Origin: Planctomycetota bacterium
GTDB lineage: Bacteria; Planctomycetota; SZUA-567; H5-PLA8
Direction: 5' to 3'
Assembly (NCBI GenBank): GCA_027493525.1
Contig: JAOSKN010000001.1
Coordinates: 2,542,001-2,606,000, forward strand
Length of the DNA: 64,000 nucleotides
The notes under the pieces were generated by a model. It was given only the letters and a program-made list of their open reading frames with translations. It was not told the DNA's origin and did no database searches. Made by a program: the position numbers and the translations under genes. This document shows positions 52,542-61,494 of this stretch, piece after piece; positions within the stretch are counted from its first letter, which is position 1, and each line of letters opens with the position of its first letter.

Positions 52542-55500
52542 ATGTCCGCCTCGGTCGTGCATCGGCTGGCTTCGCGCTCCCGAATGAGCCTGGCGGCATG
52601 GGGTCTATGGGCCTTGAGCCTCGCCGCGGCGGCGTGGGGCGGGCAGGCCGAACTGAATCTGGATCCCGCGCAGTTCGAAGCCGACCGCGTGCCGCTCGAA
52701 GCGGTCAAGGAACACGTCCGGTTCCTGGAGAGCCTCGGGACGCGGATGCCGGGCGCCGCCGGCCATACCCGCGCGCGGCAGTACGTCATCAACCAGTTGA
52801 AAGCCTTCGGGTACTCCGACGCGACGGGCTCCGACGCGCCGAAGTTCGACGACTGCCTCGCCCCCCGGAAACTGGAAGCGGGCGTCGCCGGCGAGGAAGG
52901 GCTGCGCTGGACGCCGGAGCGCCCCGACTCGGCCTTCGGGCGCGCGCTGCGCCTGCGCCTCGCCGACGCCGACGACTCGCTGCACGGCGGGAGCGTCGAG
53001 ATCTCCGGGCGGGGCGCCGACGGGAAGCCGCTCGCCGAGACCCTGATCCTGCCGCCCTCGCGGCGGGGCGAGGCGCAGGCGCTGGGCCTCCTGCGCTTCA
53101 CGAAGGTGGACTCGATCGCGCTGCAGCGGCTCGGCGGCAACCTGAGCGGGAACGAGACGTTCTCGGCGGGCTGGGACGCGCCTCCGTTCCACAGCGACGA
53201 CTGCCTCGGCTTGAAGGACCTGGCCGCCGGGGGCGAGGGGGAGCGCTGGACGCCGGAGCATCCCGAGGCCAGCGAGGCGCGGAACGTGCGGATCCTCGTG
53301 CGCGACGCCGACGACTCGCTGAAGGGCGGCGAGATCGAGGTCGCCGGCTTCGGTCCCGACGGGAAGGAGCAGGCGGAGACGCTCACCCTGCCGCCCTCGC
53401 TGCGCGGGGAGGCCGAGGTCGCCGGGGACAAGCGCTTCACGCGGATCGAGTCCATCGCGCTGAAGAGCCTCTCCGGGACGCGGACCGAAGGCGACGCGCT
53501 CAGCGCCGGCTGGGGCGTGCGCTATTTCGTCGGGATCCAGCGCTTCTGGGGCTCGGCGCCGGTCCAGGAAGCGCCGGGCGCGCTGCGCTTCGAGGGCGCG
53601 CCGCCGGAGGGGTTCGCCGCCGAGTACCCGCTTTACGCGCTCTGGCCCAACGGCACCGCGCCCACCACCACCGGCCCGCAGGGCGTCTCCGGCGCGCTGG
53701 TCTACGGGCGCTCGGGCCGGCTGGGCGATTTCGACAAGCTCCCGGTGAAGGACGCGCTCGTCCTGCTGGACCTCAACGAGGACACCGCGTGGACGTTCGC
53801 GGCGAGCCTGGGCGCGCGGGCGGTGATCTTCATCGAACCGAAGGACGTGCTGAACCCGGTCCTGGACCGGCAGATGGTCCGTTCGCCGGTGGAGTTCCCG
53901 CGGCTGTGGATCCCGCGCGACGAGGGGCTCAAGCTGAAGGCGGCGCTGGCGAAGGCCGGCGAGGCCGGGAAGACGCCGGCGGCCCGCGCGATCTGCCAGT
54001 CGCGCTGGAAGACCGAACAGTGGGACAACATCTTCCTGCTGGTCCCCGGGAAGGGCGCGCCGGCCTCGGTGAGCGACGAGGAGAAGCGCAAGGAAATCGC
54101 CGGGAGCACCGTGGTGCTGGCGGCCTATTACGACTCCTGTTCGATGGTGCCCTCCCTGGCGCCCGGCGCCGAGCAGGCGCTCTCCTGCGCCACGCTGCTG
54201 GAGCTGGCGCGGCGCTACCGCGAGGACCCGCCCGCGCGGGACGTGCTGCTGCTCTTCGCCACCGGGCACTTCCAGGGGCTGAAGGGCGAGCGCGAGTTCT
54301 TCGCGGACGTGGACAGGCTGCCGCTGCCGGTGGACCGCGGCGCCCTGGCCCTGCACCGGGGCGAAGGGACCATCTCCCGCGCGATCCTGGACCGGGCCCT
54401 CGCCGCCCCCGGCCTGGCCCTCGACCACGACCACCTGCTCAAGCTGACCCGGGAGGCGATCGAGGCGTACAAGCAGACGCCCCTGGCCGCCCTCGACCGC
54501 TCCTACGTGGAGGCGGCCACCAGCCACGTCTCGTTCTCGGGCGTCCTGGCGGGGCTGCTCTTCCTCGTATTGGCCGGCGCGTGGCTGGTCAACCGGGGGC
54601 AGCTCCGCGCGCTGGGAGCGGCGGTCCTGCTGGGGCTGGGGCTGTCCGCGCTGCTCTTCGCCGGCGCGCAGGCGCTCTCGGGGCGCGAGGCCAGCGGGCT
54701 GGCGCTCTACCTCGGGGTGCAGTTCCTGGTCCTGGCGCTGCTCTGGTATCTCAGCCGCGGCGGCGCGCGCTACCTGGGCGGGGCGTTCCTGAGCGTGACC
54801 GGGATGACGGTCCTGCTCTACGCGGCCGCGGTGCCGTGGCTGACGGCGCACTTCAAATCCAGCCAGGGGATCGTGGACGAAGACGAGCGGCTCGACGGGT
54901 TCCTCGATTTGTGGAAGCAGGAGCTGAACACGCGGGAGGCCGAACTCGAACGGCAGGCGCGGATGCTGCGCTACGAGGGACAGAAGGGCAGCGCCGAGCA
55001 GGAAGCGCTGCTGAAGGAGCAGAAGGCCCACGAAGAGGCCGGGCAACTGCTCTACAGCCTCTCGTCCTCCGGCTTCGGGATTCGCCCCGAGGTCCCGGTG
55101 GACCCCGCCGCGCGGGAACGGGCGCTGCGCGAGACGGCCGCGCTGTTCAAGAACCGCCTGGCCGACCAGCTCGAGTGGGTCGAGCAGGAGTTCGCGCGGC
55201 TGGAACGGAACAAGCCCTTCCGGGATCTCGTCGCCGAGCGGCTGCACCGCGACGCCGACGCGAAGGGGCGCAAGAGCCTCTTCCTTTCGCTGGACCTCTC
55301 CTCGGGCAACCGCGGCGTGGCGATGTTCTACATGGGCAACCTCTTCGGGACCTACGGGGACATCGAGTCGCGCTACAAGAACTTCGGGCGCTCGGTGATG
55401 ACCCTGGCCAAGGCCGTGGAGACGGCGGCGGGCGCGAAGAAGGAAGGCACGCTGATGCCGGACACGCTCCTGGAGTCCGGCCGGCGGAGCTGGGCGACGT

Positions 55501-58500
55501 ACCAGGGGGCGCGGCTGGCGGTCGCCTCGGAGGTGGCCGTGCAGGCGCAGATGCGCGGGCTGACCTTCGCCACGCCCTTCGACCGGCGCATGAAGTGGGA
55601 CACCCCGCAGGACCTCGTCGACGGCCCGCAGCCGGTGGCCTGGGACAAGGTCGATACGCAACTGCGCGTGCTGGGCCCGTTCCTCAAGCTCTTCCTGGCC
55701 GAGCCGGCGGTGACCGCCGAGAGCCGCTTCGACAAGGGGCTCAAGAACACCGGCTACTCGCAGCTCGTGCTGAAGACCGTGCGCCGGGGCGGTTCGCGCA
55801 GCATCTTCCCCGACATCCCCGTGCCCGGCGTGATGCTGCACCGGGTCTGGCACGAATTCAGCGCCGGCGGGGTGCGGCTGTGCCTGATGGAGTCCACCAA
55901 CCCGCTGGGCAAGGCGCAGATGACCGGCATGCGGCGGGGCTGGCGCTACCAGTTCGAAGCCGAGAAGTCCGACCCCGAGACCGGCGAGATCGTCTATTCG
56001 ATCAACAAGGCCCGCCACGGGCTGAACGAGAACCAGATCTTCCAGAGCCAGATCGCGCTGGCCACGCGGCAGGACACCGTGGAGCTGTTCCGCGCCCAGG
56101 GCCTGACGATCCTGGACATCGTCGATCCGGGGCGGCTGACCGTCCTGCGCAACTGTTCCCTGCTGGCCGGGCAGACCGAGTCCAAGCCGCTGGAGTTCGG
56201 GACGACGTTCAATTACTGGAACGAGCCGCACCGGGTGCTCTTCGCCGAGCCGGGTTCGCGGATCAAGGTGCTCTTTCGCGAAGGCGAATTCGGGCTGCGC
56301 GTGGCGATCCTGGACGTGGACGAGGCCGTCGCCGCGAAACTGATGGACGCCGGCGAGGCCCGCGAGGTGAAACTCGACGAGGCCCGCGGCCCGGGCTTCC
56401 GGCTGGGCACGCGCAAGGTGCTGGACTGGCTCCCGCTGCGGACGGCCGGGGACCTCTGGTGCCTGGGCGAGAAACGGCTGCAGAACCTCCGGGCGCACTC
56501 CATCGGCAACGCCAAGCTGGACAACCCGGAGTTCCCCGGGCCGTATTCGGTGGGGACCGTGACCGCGGCGAAGAACTCGGCCGAGGTCGTCGGCGAGGGC
56601 GTGGAGCAGGACGAGGCGACGGGGCGGGGCTGGGACGAGAACGTGGTGGGGCTGCCGCTGGTGGTCGGCGGCTCGCCGGAGGCCTACCGCGTCGAACGCT
56701 TCGTGGCGCCGAACAAGCTGATCCTGGACCGCCCGTTCCAGTACGACGTGCCGCCTCGCAGCGCCTACACGCTCACCAAGCAGGATCCGGGCCTGCACAA
56801 CCTCACCCGGATGCGCCTGAAGGAGGCCCAGGAGGCCCGGGCGAACCGCGATTACGGCGAAGCCTGGCGGCTGGCCAACGAGGCATGGGGCCTGGAGTCG
56901 CGCGCGTATCCGGAAGTGCTGGGCACGGCCAACGACAGCGTGATGGGCGTGGTCTTCTACCTGTTCCTGCTCCTGCCGTTCTGTTTCTTCATCGAGCGCC
57001 TCACCTTCGCGTTCCCCAAGATCGAGCACCAGATCGGCGCGTTCTTCAGCATCTTCGTGTTCATGTTCGGCGTGCTCTGGATGGTCCATCCGGCCTTCGA
57101 CCTGGTGGCCGCCCCGCCGGTGATCCTGCTGGCGTTCGTGATCATGAGCCTGGCGGGGATCGTGATCGCGATCGTCTACGGGAAGTTCAACGCCGAGATG
57201 CGCATGATGCAGCAGGGCGTGCAGGGGGCGCAGTCGGCGGACGTCAACCGCGCCAGCGCGGCGATGGTCGCCGTCTCCCTGGGCATCTCGCAGATGCGCC
57301 GGCGCCAGGTGCGCACCTTCCTCACCTGCACCACGATCGTGCTCCTGACCTTCACCGCGCTCTCGTTCACCAGCACGGTGCGCACGATGAGCCAGGCGCA
57401 CATCGACCTCTCCCCCGGCGACGAAAAGGACGCGCGCTACCAGGGCATCCTGCTGCGGCAGCTCAATTACGACGCGCTGAGCACCGACGCCTACGAGCAG
57501 ATGCAGCGCGAACTGGCCGTCGAGGGGCTCTCCTGCACGCCGCGCTTCTGGCGCGTGGCGAAGAAGGGCGAGAAGATCTTCATCGACGTGCTGGAAGAGA
57601 GTCCGGACTCCGGCGCGGCGAACCTCAACGAGCGCATGGTCAGCCCCGCGTGCATGGTGGGCTTCAGCGAGCGCGAAAAGAACCTCTTCCCCGAACTGGC
57701 CAAGCCGGTCGCCGAAGGCGGGATGATCGCGGCCGGCTCGTGGCTGGAGGAGGGCGACGCCAACGTCTGCCTCATCCCCAGCACGCTGATCGAGAACCTG
57801 CGCCCCAAGGGGATCGCGAAGGAGGACTGGAACGCCGAACGGACCGTGGGGCTGGAGGTCCTGATCGGGAGCCACAAGGTCAAGGTCAAGGGCGTCTTCG
57901 TGCCGGAGGAGTTCGATTCGCTGCGCGACATCGACGACGAACCGCTGACGCCGGCGGACTTCTCGGCCAGCGAGGCCTCCCGCGGCGCCGAGCAGCAGAC
58001 GGACCAGACCGCCGAAGTGACCGACCTGGAGAACGCCAAGGCCACGAAGTACGAGCACATCAACGCGGGAAACACCCTGATCCTGCCCTGGCAGACCGCG
58101 CGGCTTCTGGGCGCCGACCTGCGCAGCGTGGCGACGCGGATCGGGGAGCCCGGCGTCAAGCCGGACCTGGCGCGGCTGGACTACATGGTCTCGCGGCTCC
58201 TGAAGCGCATCGAGAAGAACCTCTTCGTGGGGCGCGACGGGCGCCGCCGGCTCTACGCCTCGACGGGCAAGCTGAGCCTCTCCGGGCTGGGCAACCTGCT
58301 GGTGCCGCTGCTGATCAGCGTCCTGATCCTGCTCAACACGATGATCGGCGCGGTCTACGAACGGAACCGCGAGATCACGATCTTCAGCGCGCTGGGACTG
58401 GCGCCCAGCCACATCGCGGCGCTGTTCCTGGCCGAGGCGGTCGTCTACGCGACCCTGGGGGCGATCCTGGGCTATCTATTGGGTCAGGGCACGGCGAAAT

Positions 58501-59300
58501 TCGTGCAGGCCTTCGGGGAACAACTGGGCATCGCCGGGCTGTACCTCAATTACTCCAGCTCCTCGGCGGTCTTCGTCACCGCCATCGTGATGATCGCGGT
58601 GGTGGGGAGCACCATCTACCCGTCGATCATGGCCGCCCGCGCGGCGGCGCCCAGCGAGGAGCGGCGCTGGTCGGTGCCCGCGCCGGTGGGCGACGAGATC
58701 AGCATCGAGCTGCCTTTCAGCTTCCAGCGCGAACTGGTCCCCGGCGCGGCCCTGTTCCTGCACGAATTTTTCGAGAGCCACGCCGAATCCTCGCTGGGCA
58801 AATTCACCGCCAAGGAAGTAACCTTGGAGACGTTCCACACCGAGAACGGGCAGGGGCTGTGCATCTTCTTCATGGCCTGGCTGACGCCGTACGACCTCGG
58901 CGTCTCCCAGGAGGTCCAGATCTACATCGTGCCGACCGAGGACGAGGGGCTGTACGTGACGGAGGCGACCTTCTACCGCGTCTCGGGGTACGTGGCCTCC
59001 TGGCGCCGCGTGAACCTGCCGTTCCTGAACGCGCTGCGCAAGCACCTGCTGATCTGGCGCACGTACTCGCCCGAGCAGCGCATGGAGTACTCGCTGCGCG
59101 GCTTCTACCAGTTCAGCGAGGCCTTCGAGGCCGTGGGCTGGCCGGCCCCGCAGGGCGGGCGGCTGCCCAAGGGCGCCGAAGCGGCCGAGCTGCCCGAAGA
59201 AGGCGCGGTCCTCGGGCCGTGGCAGGAGGGGGCGCCCGAGAAGAATCCCGCCGCCGCCGAGGGCGCCGACGGCGGCGCGAACGAACCCGCGAAGGCTTGA
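52542..59300 (+). CDS. Giant FtsX-type permease fused to a degenerate M28-peptidase-like domain
   Basis: 2252 residues in one intact frame. A signal/anchor helix is near residue 20 and an M28-like start lies at 50-100 (HTRARQYVINQLKAFGY). Two tandem modules of about 110 residues follow (102-212 and 217-325; each has DDCL, RWTPE, ADDSL, LPPS and SAGW), then a PA-like part and the M28-like core (523-590). Metal-site segments there read VVLAAYYDSC, GAEQALSCATLLELA and LLFATGHFQGLKG, where M28 enzymes have H-x-D, D-D-x-x-S-G and E-E. Membrane helices lie near 660-770, 1468-1550 and 1587-1610. The C-terminal helices match an FtsX/MacB permease (LLISVLILLNTMIGAVYERN, near 1915-2030). Probably part of an ABC-type envelope system; no ATPase gene is in view. 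Confidence 0.78.
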   Translation: MSASVVHRLASRSRMSLAAWGLWALSLAAAAWGGQAELNLDPAQFEADRVPLEAVKEHVRFLESLGTRMPGAAGHTRARQYVINQLKAFGYSDATGSDAPKFDDCLAPRKLEAGVAGEEGLRWTPERPDSAFGRALRLRLADADDSLHGGSVEISGRGADGKPLAETLILPPSRRGEAQALGLLRFTKVDSIALQRLGGNLSGNETFSAGWDAPPFHSDDCLGLKDLAAGGEGERWTPEHPEASEARNVRILVRDADDSLKGGEIEVAGFGPDGKEQAETLTLPPSLRGEAEVAGDKRFTRIESIALKSLSGTRTEGDALSAGWGVRYFVGIQRFWGSAPVQEAPGALRFEGAPPEGFAAEYPLYALWPNGTAPTTTGPQGVSGALVYGRSGRLGDFDKLPVKDALVLLDLNEDTAWTFAASLGARAVIFIEPKDVLNPVLDRQMVRSPVEFPRLWIPRDEGLKLKAALAKAGEAGKTPAARAICQSRWKTEQWDNIFLLVPGKGAPASVSDEEKRKEIAGSTVVLAAYYDSCSMVPSLAPGAEQALSCATLLELARRYREDPPARDVLLLFATGHFQGLKGEREFFADVDRLPLPVDRGALALHRGEGTISRAILDRALAAPGLALDHDHLLKLTREAIEAYKQTPLAALDRSYVEAATSHVSFSGVLAGLLFLVLAGAWLVNRGQLRALGAAVLLGLGLSALLFAGAQALSGREASGLALYLGVQFLVLALLWYLSRGGARYLGGAFLSVTGMTVLLYAAAVPWLTAHFKSSQGIVDEDERLDGFLDLWKQELNTREAELERQARMLRYEGQKGSAEQEALLKEQKAHEEAGQLLYSLSSSGFGIRPEVPVDPAARERALRETAALFKNRLADQLEWVEQEFARLERNKPFRDLVAERLHRDADAKGRKSLFLSLDLSSGNRGVAMFYMGNLFGTYGDIESRYKNFGRSVMTLAKAVETAAGAKKEGTLMPDTLLESGRRSWATYQGARLAVASEVAVQAQMRGLTFATPFDRRMKWDTPQDLVDGPQPVAWDKVDTQLRVLGPFLKLFLAEPAVTAESRFDKGLKNTGYSQLVLKTVRRGGSRSIFPDIPVPGVMLHRVWHEFSAGGVRLCLMESTNPLGKAQMTGMRRGWRYQFEAEKSDPETGEIVYSINKARHGLNENQIFQSQIALATRQDTVELFRAQGLTILDIVDPGRLTVLRNCSLLAGQTESKPLEFGTTFNYWNEPHRVLFAEPGSRIKVLFREGEFGLRVAILDVDEAVAAKLMDAGEAREVKLDEARGPGFRLGTRKVLDWLPLRTAGDLWCLGEKRLQNLRAHSIGNAKLDNPEFPGPYSVGTVTAAKNSAEVVGEGVEQDEATGRGWDENVVGLPLVVGGSPEAYRVERFVAPNKLILDRPFQYDVPPRSAYTLTKQDPGLHNLTRMRLKEAQEARANRDYGEAWRLANEAWGLESRAYPEVLGTANDSVMGVVFYLFLLLPFCFFIERLTFAFPKIEHQIGAFFSIFVFMFGVLWMVHPAFDLVAAPPVILLAFVIMSLAGIVIAIVYGKFNAEMRMMQQGVQGAQSADVNRASAAMVAVSLGISQMRRRQVRTFLTCTTIVLLTFTALSFTSTVRTMSQAHIDLSPGDEKDARYQGILLRQLNYDALSTDAYEQMQRELAVEGLSCTPRFWRVAKKGEKIFIDVLEESPDSGAANLNERMVSPACMVGFSEREKNLFPELAKPVAEGGMIAAGSWLEEGDANVCLIPSTLIENLRPKGIAKEDWNAERTVGLEVLIGSHKVKVKGVFVPEEFDSLRDIDDEPLTPADFSASEASRGAEQQTDQTAEVTDLENAKATKYEHINAGNTLILPWQTARLLGADLRSVATRIGEPGVKPDLARLDYMVSRLLKRIEKNLFVGRDGRRRLYASTGKLSLSGLGNLLVPLLISVLILLNTMIGAVYERNREITIFSALGLAPSHIAALFLAEAVVYATLGAILGYLLGQGTAKFVQAFGEQLGIAGLYLNYSSSSAVFVTAIVMIAVVGSTIYPSIMAARAAAPSEERRWSVPAPVGDEISIELPFSFQRELVPGAALFLHEFFESHAESSLGKFTAKEVTLETFHTENGQGLCIFFMAWLTPYDLGVSQEVQIYIVPTEDEGLYVTEATFYRVSGYVASWRRVNLPFLNALRKHLLIWRTYSPEQRMEYSLRGFYQFSEAFEAVGWPAPQGGRLPKGAEAAELPEEGAVLGPWQEGAPEKNPAAAEGADGGANEPAKA

Positions 59301-59309
59301 TCGGGACTC

Positions 59310-61293
59310 ATGGGCCATACCAGCGACCAGGAACTCGAAGAATATCGCCGTATCATGGAGCCCCCCGAGGTCTTCGAGGAGGGGTTCTCGTGGCGTACGG
59401 TGGTCGGAGCCGTCTTCCTCGGCTTCGTGATGATGCCCGCCAGCATGTACATGGACCTGGTCGTGGGCGGCGCCCACATCGGGGACGCGGCGCGCTGGGT
59501 CACGGTGATCCTGTTCCTTGAAGTCGCCAAACGCAGCCGGGTCGTGCTCCGGCAGCAGGAACTCTACGTCCTCTATTACATGGCCGGCATGGCCCTGGCC
59601 TCGCCGTTCCAGGGCCTGCTCTTCCGCCAATTCCTGGTCCGTTCCCCCGCCGCCGAGGACCTGCACCTCGTGGGCGTCTTCTCCTCGCCCGAAATGTGGT
59701 GGGTCGCGCCGCCCAAGGAGTACATCGAGGAACACGTCCGCACCTTCCTTAACTGGGGCTGGTTCGGTCCCATCGGCCTGATCGTCCTGGGCATGATCCT
59801 GGGCCGCATCGATCACTTCGGGCTGGGCTACTTCCTGTACCGGCTGAGCAGCGACGTGGAGCGGCTGCCGTTCCCGATGGCGCCCGTCGGCGCGGCCGGC
59901 GCCGTGGCGCTGGCCGAGAGCACCAAGGAGAAGCAGACCTGGCGCTGGCGGACCTTCTCCATCGGCACCATGCTGGGGCTCTTATACGGGACCATCTATA
60001 CCGCCGTGCCGGCCGTGACGGGGGCCATATTCGGGAAAGCGGTGCAGATCATCCCCATCCCCTGGATCGAGTTGACCGACAAGACCAGCGACGTGCTCCC
60101 GGCGGTGGCCGTGGGCCTCACGGTCCACCTGGGCCTGATCATCATCGGCTTCGTGCTGCCCTACTGGTCGGTGATCGGGGGCGTGGTCGCGGTGGTCAGC
60201 ACCTTCATCCTCAACCCCGCGCTCTACAAGATGGGCATCCTGAAGACCTGGAACGCGAGCATGAAGACGCCGGAGACCGGCGTCGCCAACCAGGTCGACT
60301 TCTACATGAGCTGGAACATCGGGATCACGCTCTCGATCGCCATCGTGGGCTTCCTCGCCATCGCCCAGGGCCTGCGCAAATCCCGCGAGAGCGGGGGCAT
60401 GGACTTCTCCAAGTTGCTGCAGAAGAACGAGAAGCGCGGCGATATCTCGATCTGGACCAGCCTGGGCATCTATCTGCTCTCGACCTTCAGCTACATCGCC
60501 ATCTGCGCCTGGCTGGTCCCGGGCTTCCCCTGGGTCTTCTTCCTCTTTTACGGCTTCATCTACACGCCCATCATCAGCTACGCCTCGGCGCGGCTGGAGG
60601 GCATGGCCGGGCAGTCGCTGACGATCCCGTACATCCGGGAGGCCGGTTTCATCCTGGCCAGCCGCTGGAGCGACTACAAGGGCATCGGGATCTGGTTCGC
60701 GCCGATCCCCTTGCACAACTACGGCCACTACACGCGCGGCTTCCGCGAGGTCGAGCTGACCGGGACCAGCCTGCGCAGCATCGTCAAGACCGAGTTCATG
60801 GTCATGCCGATCGTGCTCTGCGCCTCGATTCTTTTCAGCGAGTTCATCTGGTCGCTGGCCGCGATCCCCCTCCGACGCCTACCCCTTCGCCAGCATCATG
60901 TGGGATGTCCAGGCGCGCACGCAGATGCTGCTCTACAGTTCGACCACGGGGCAGGAGTCGCCGTTCTTCGACGCGCTGCGCCCGTGGGTGATCGGGGTCG
61001 GCTTCGGCTTCGGCCTGGGGCTCTTCGGATTCCTCTCGGCGCTCTCGCTGCCGATCCTTTTCGTCTACGGCGTGGTGCGCGGCTTCGGGCACTCCAATCC
61101 GCACGGGATGGTCTTCGAACTGATCGGCGCGCTGATCGGCCGGTTCTACTTCGAGAAGCGCTTCGGGCGGCAGAAGTGGCGGCAGTACGCGCCGGTGCTC
61201 ATGGCGGGCTATTTCTGCGGCGAGGGGCTCATCAGCGCGGGCAGCATCGCGATCAGCATGATCTCGAAATCCGTCTCGCAGATGCTGTACTGA
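59310..61293 (+). CDS. OPT-like multi-pass membrane transporter, one frameshift
   Basis: About 660 residues if one C is removed from the run of five at 60866-60870 (frames join at LAAIP-SDAYPFASIMWDV). About 14-16 hydrophobic segments (VVGAVFLGFVMMPASMYM, WFGPIGLIVLGMILGRID, VGLTVHLGLIIIGFVLPYW and others) resemble the oligopeptide-transporter (OPT) superfamily, with the late YFCGEGLISAGSIAISM segment. The gene begins 10 bases after the giant permease gene and is very probably in the same operon, so the pair may form a functional unit. Substrate unknown. The frame break lies in a homopolymer and the protein reads well on both sides. Confidence 0.7.
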
Positions 61294-61312
61294 GTACCGC
61301 GCCGGCCTAACA

Positions 61313-61492
61313 CTACAACGCTAAATGAACCGCGGAGAACGCCGAGAAGTCTTCTTACGGGTTCAAGTCATGGCGGACGGGAATCCTCAGCGTGTCCTTT
61401 AGGTAACGACCCTTTACCATTATCCTCGCCCTTCCTGTCTTTGCGCTCTCTCCGTGCTCTGCGTGCTCTGCGGTTTCGTTTTAGCGTTGTAG
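61313..61492. repeat. 180-bp element with 13-bp perfect terminal inverted repeats and nonanucleotide arms
   Basis: The ends are CTACAACGCTAAA (61313-61325) and its exact complement TTTAGCGTTGTAG (61480-61492). Just inside, the left arm has ACCGCGGAG, AACGCCGAG and the right arm (61439-61474) has CTTTGCGCT, CTCTCCGTG, CTCTGCGTG, CTCTGCGGT. The middle is unique. It fills the gap between convergent genes and ends 2 bases before the stop codon of the acyltransferase fusion. It resembles a miniature inverted-repeat element but no target-site duplication was recognised. Confidence 0.65.
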
Positions 61493-61494
61493 GA

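Noticed and set aside
52605..58412. Very long minus-strand open frame opposite the giant permease gene
   Set aside because: High GC removes stop codons in the opposite strand. The composition is Arg/Gln/Leu/Asp-rich nonsense without domains, while the plus strand encodes recognisable motifs.
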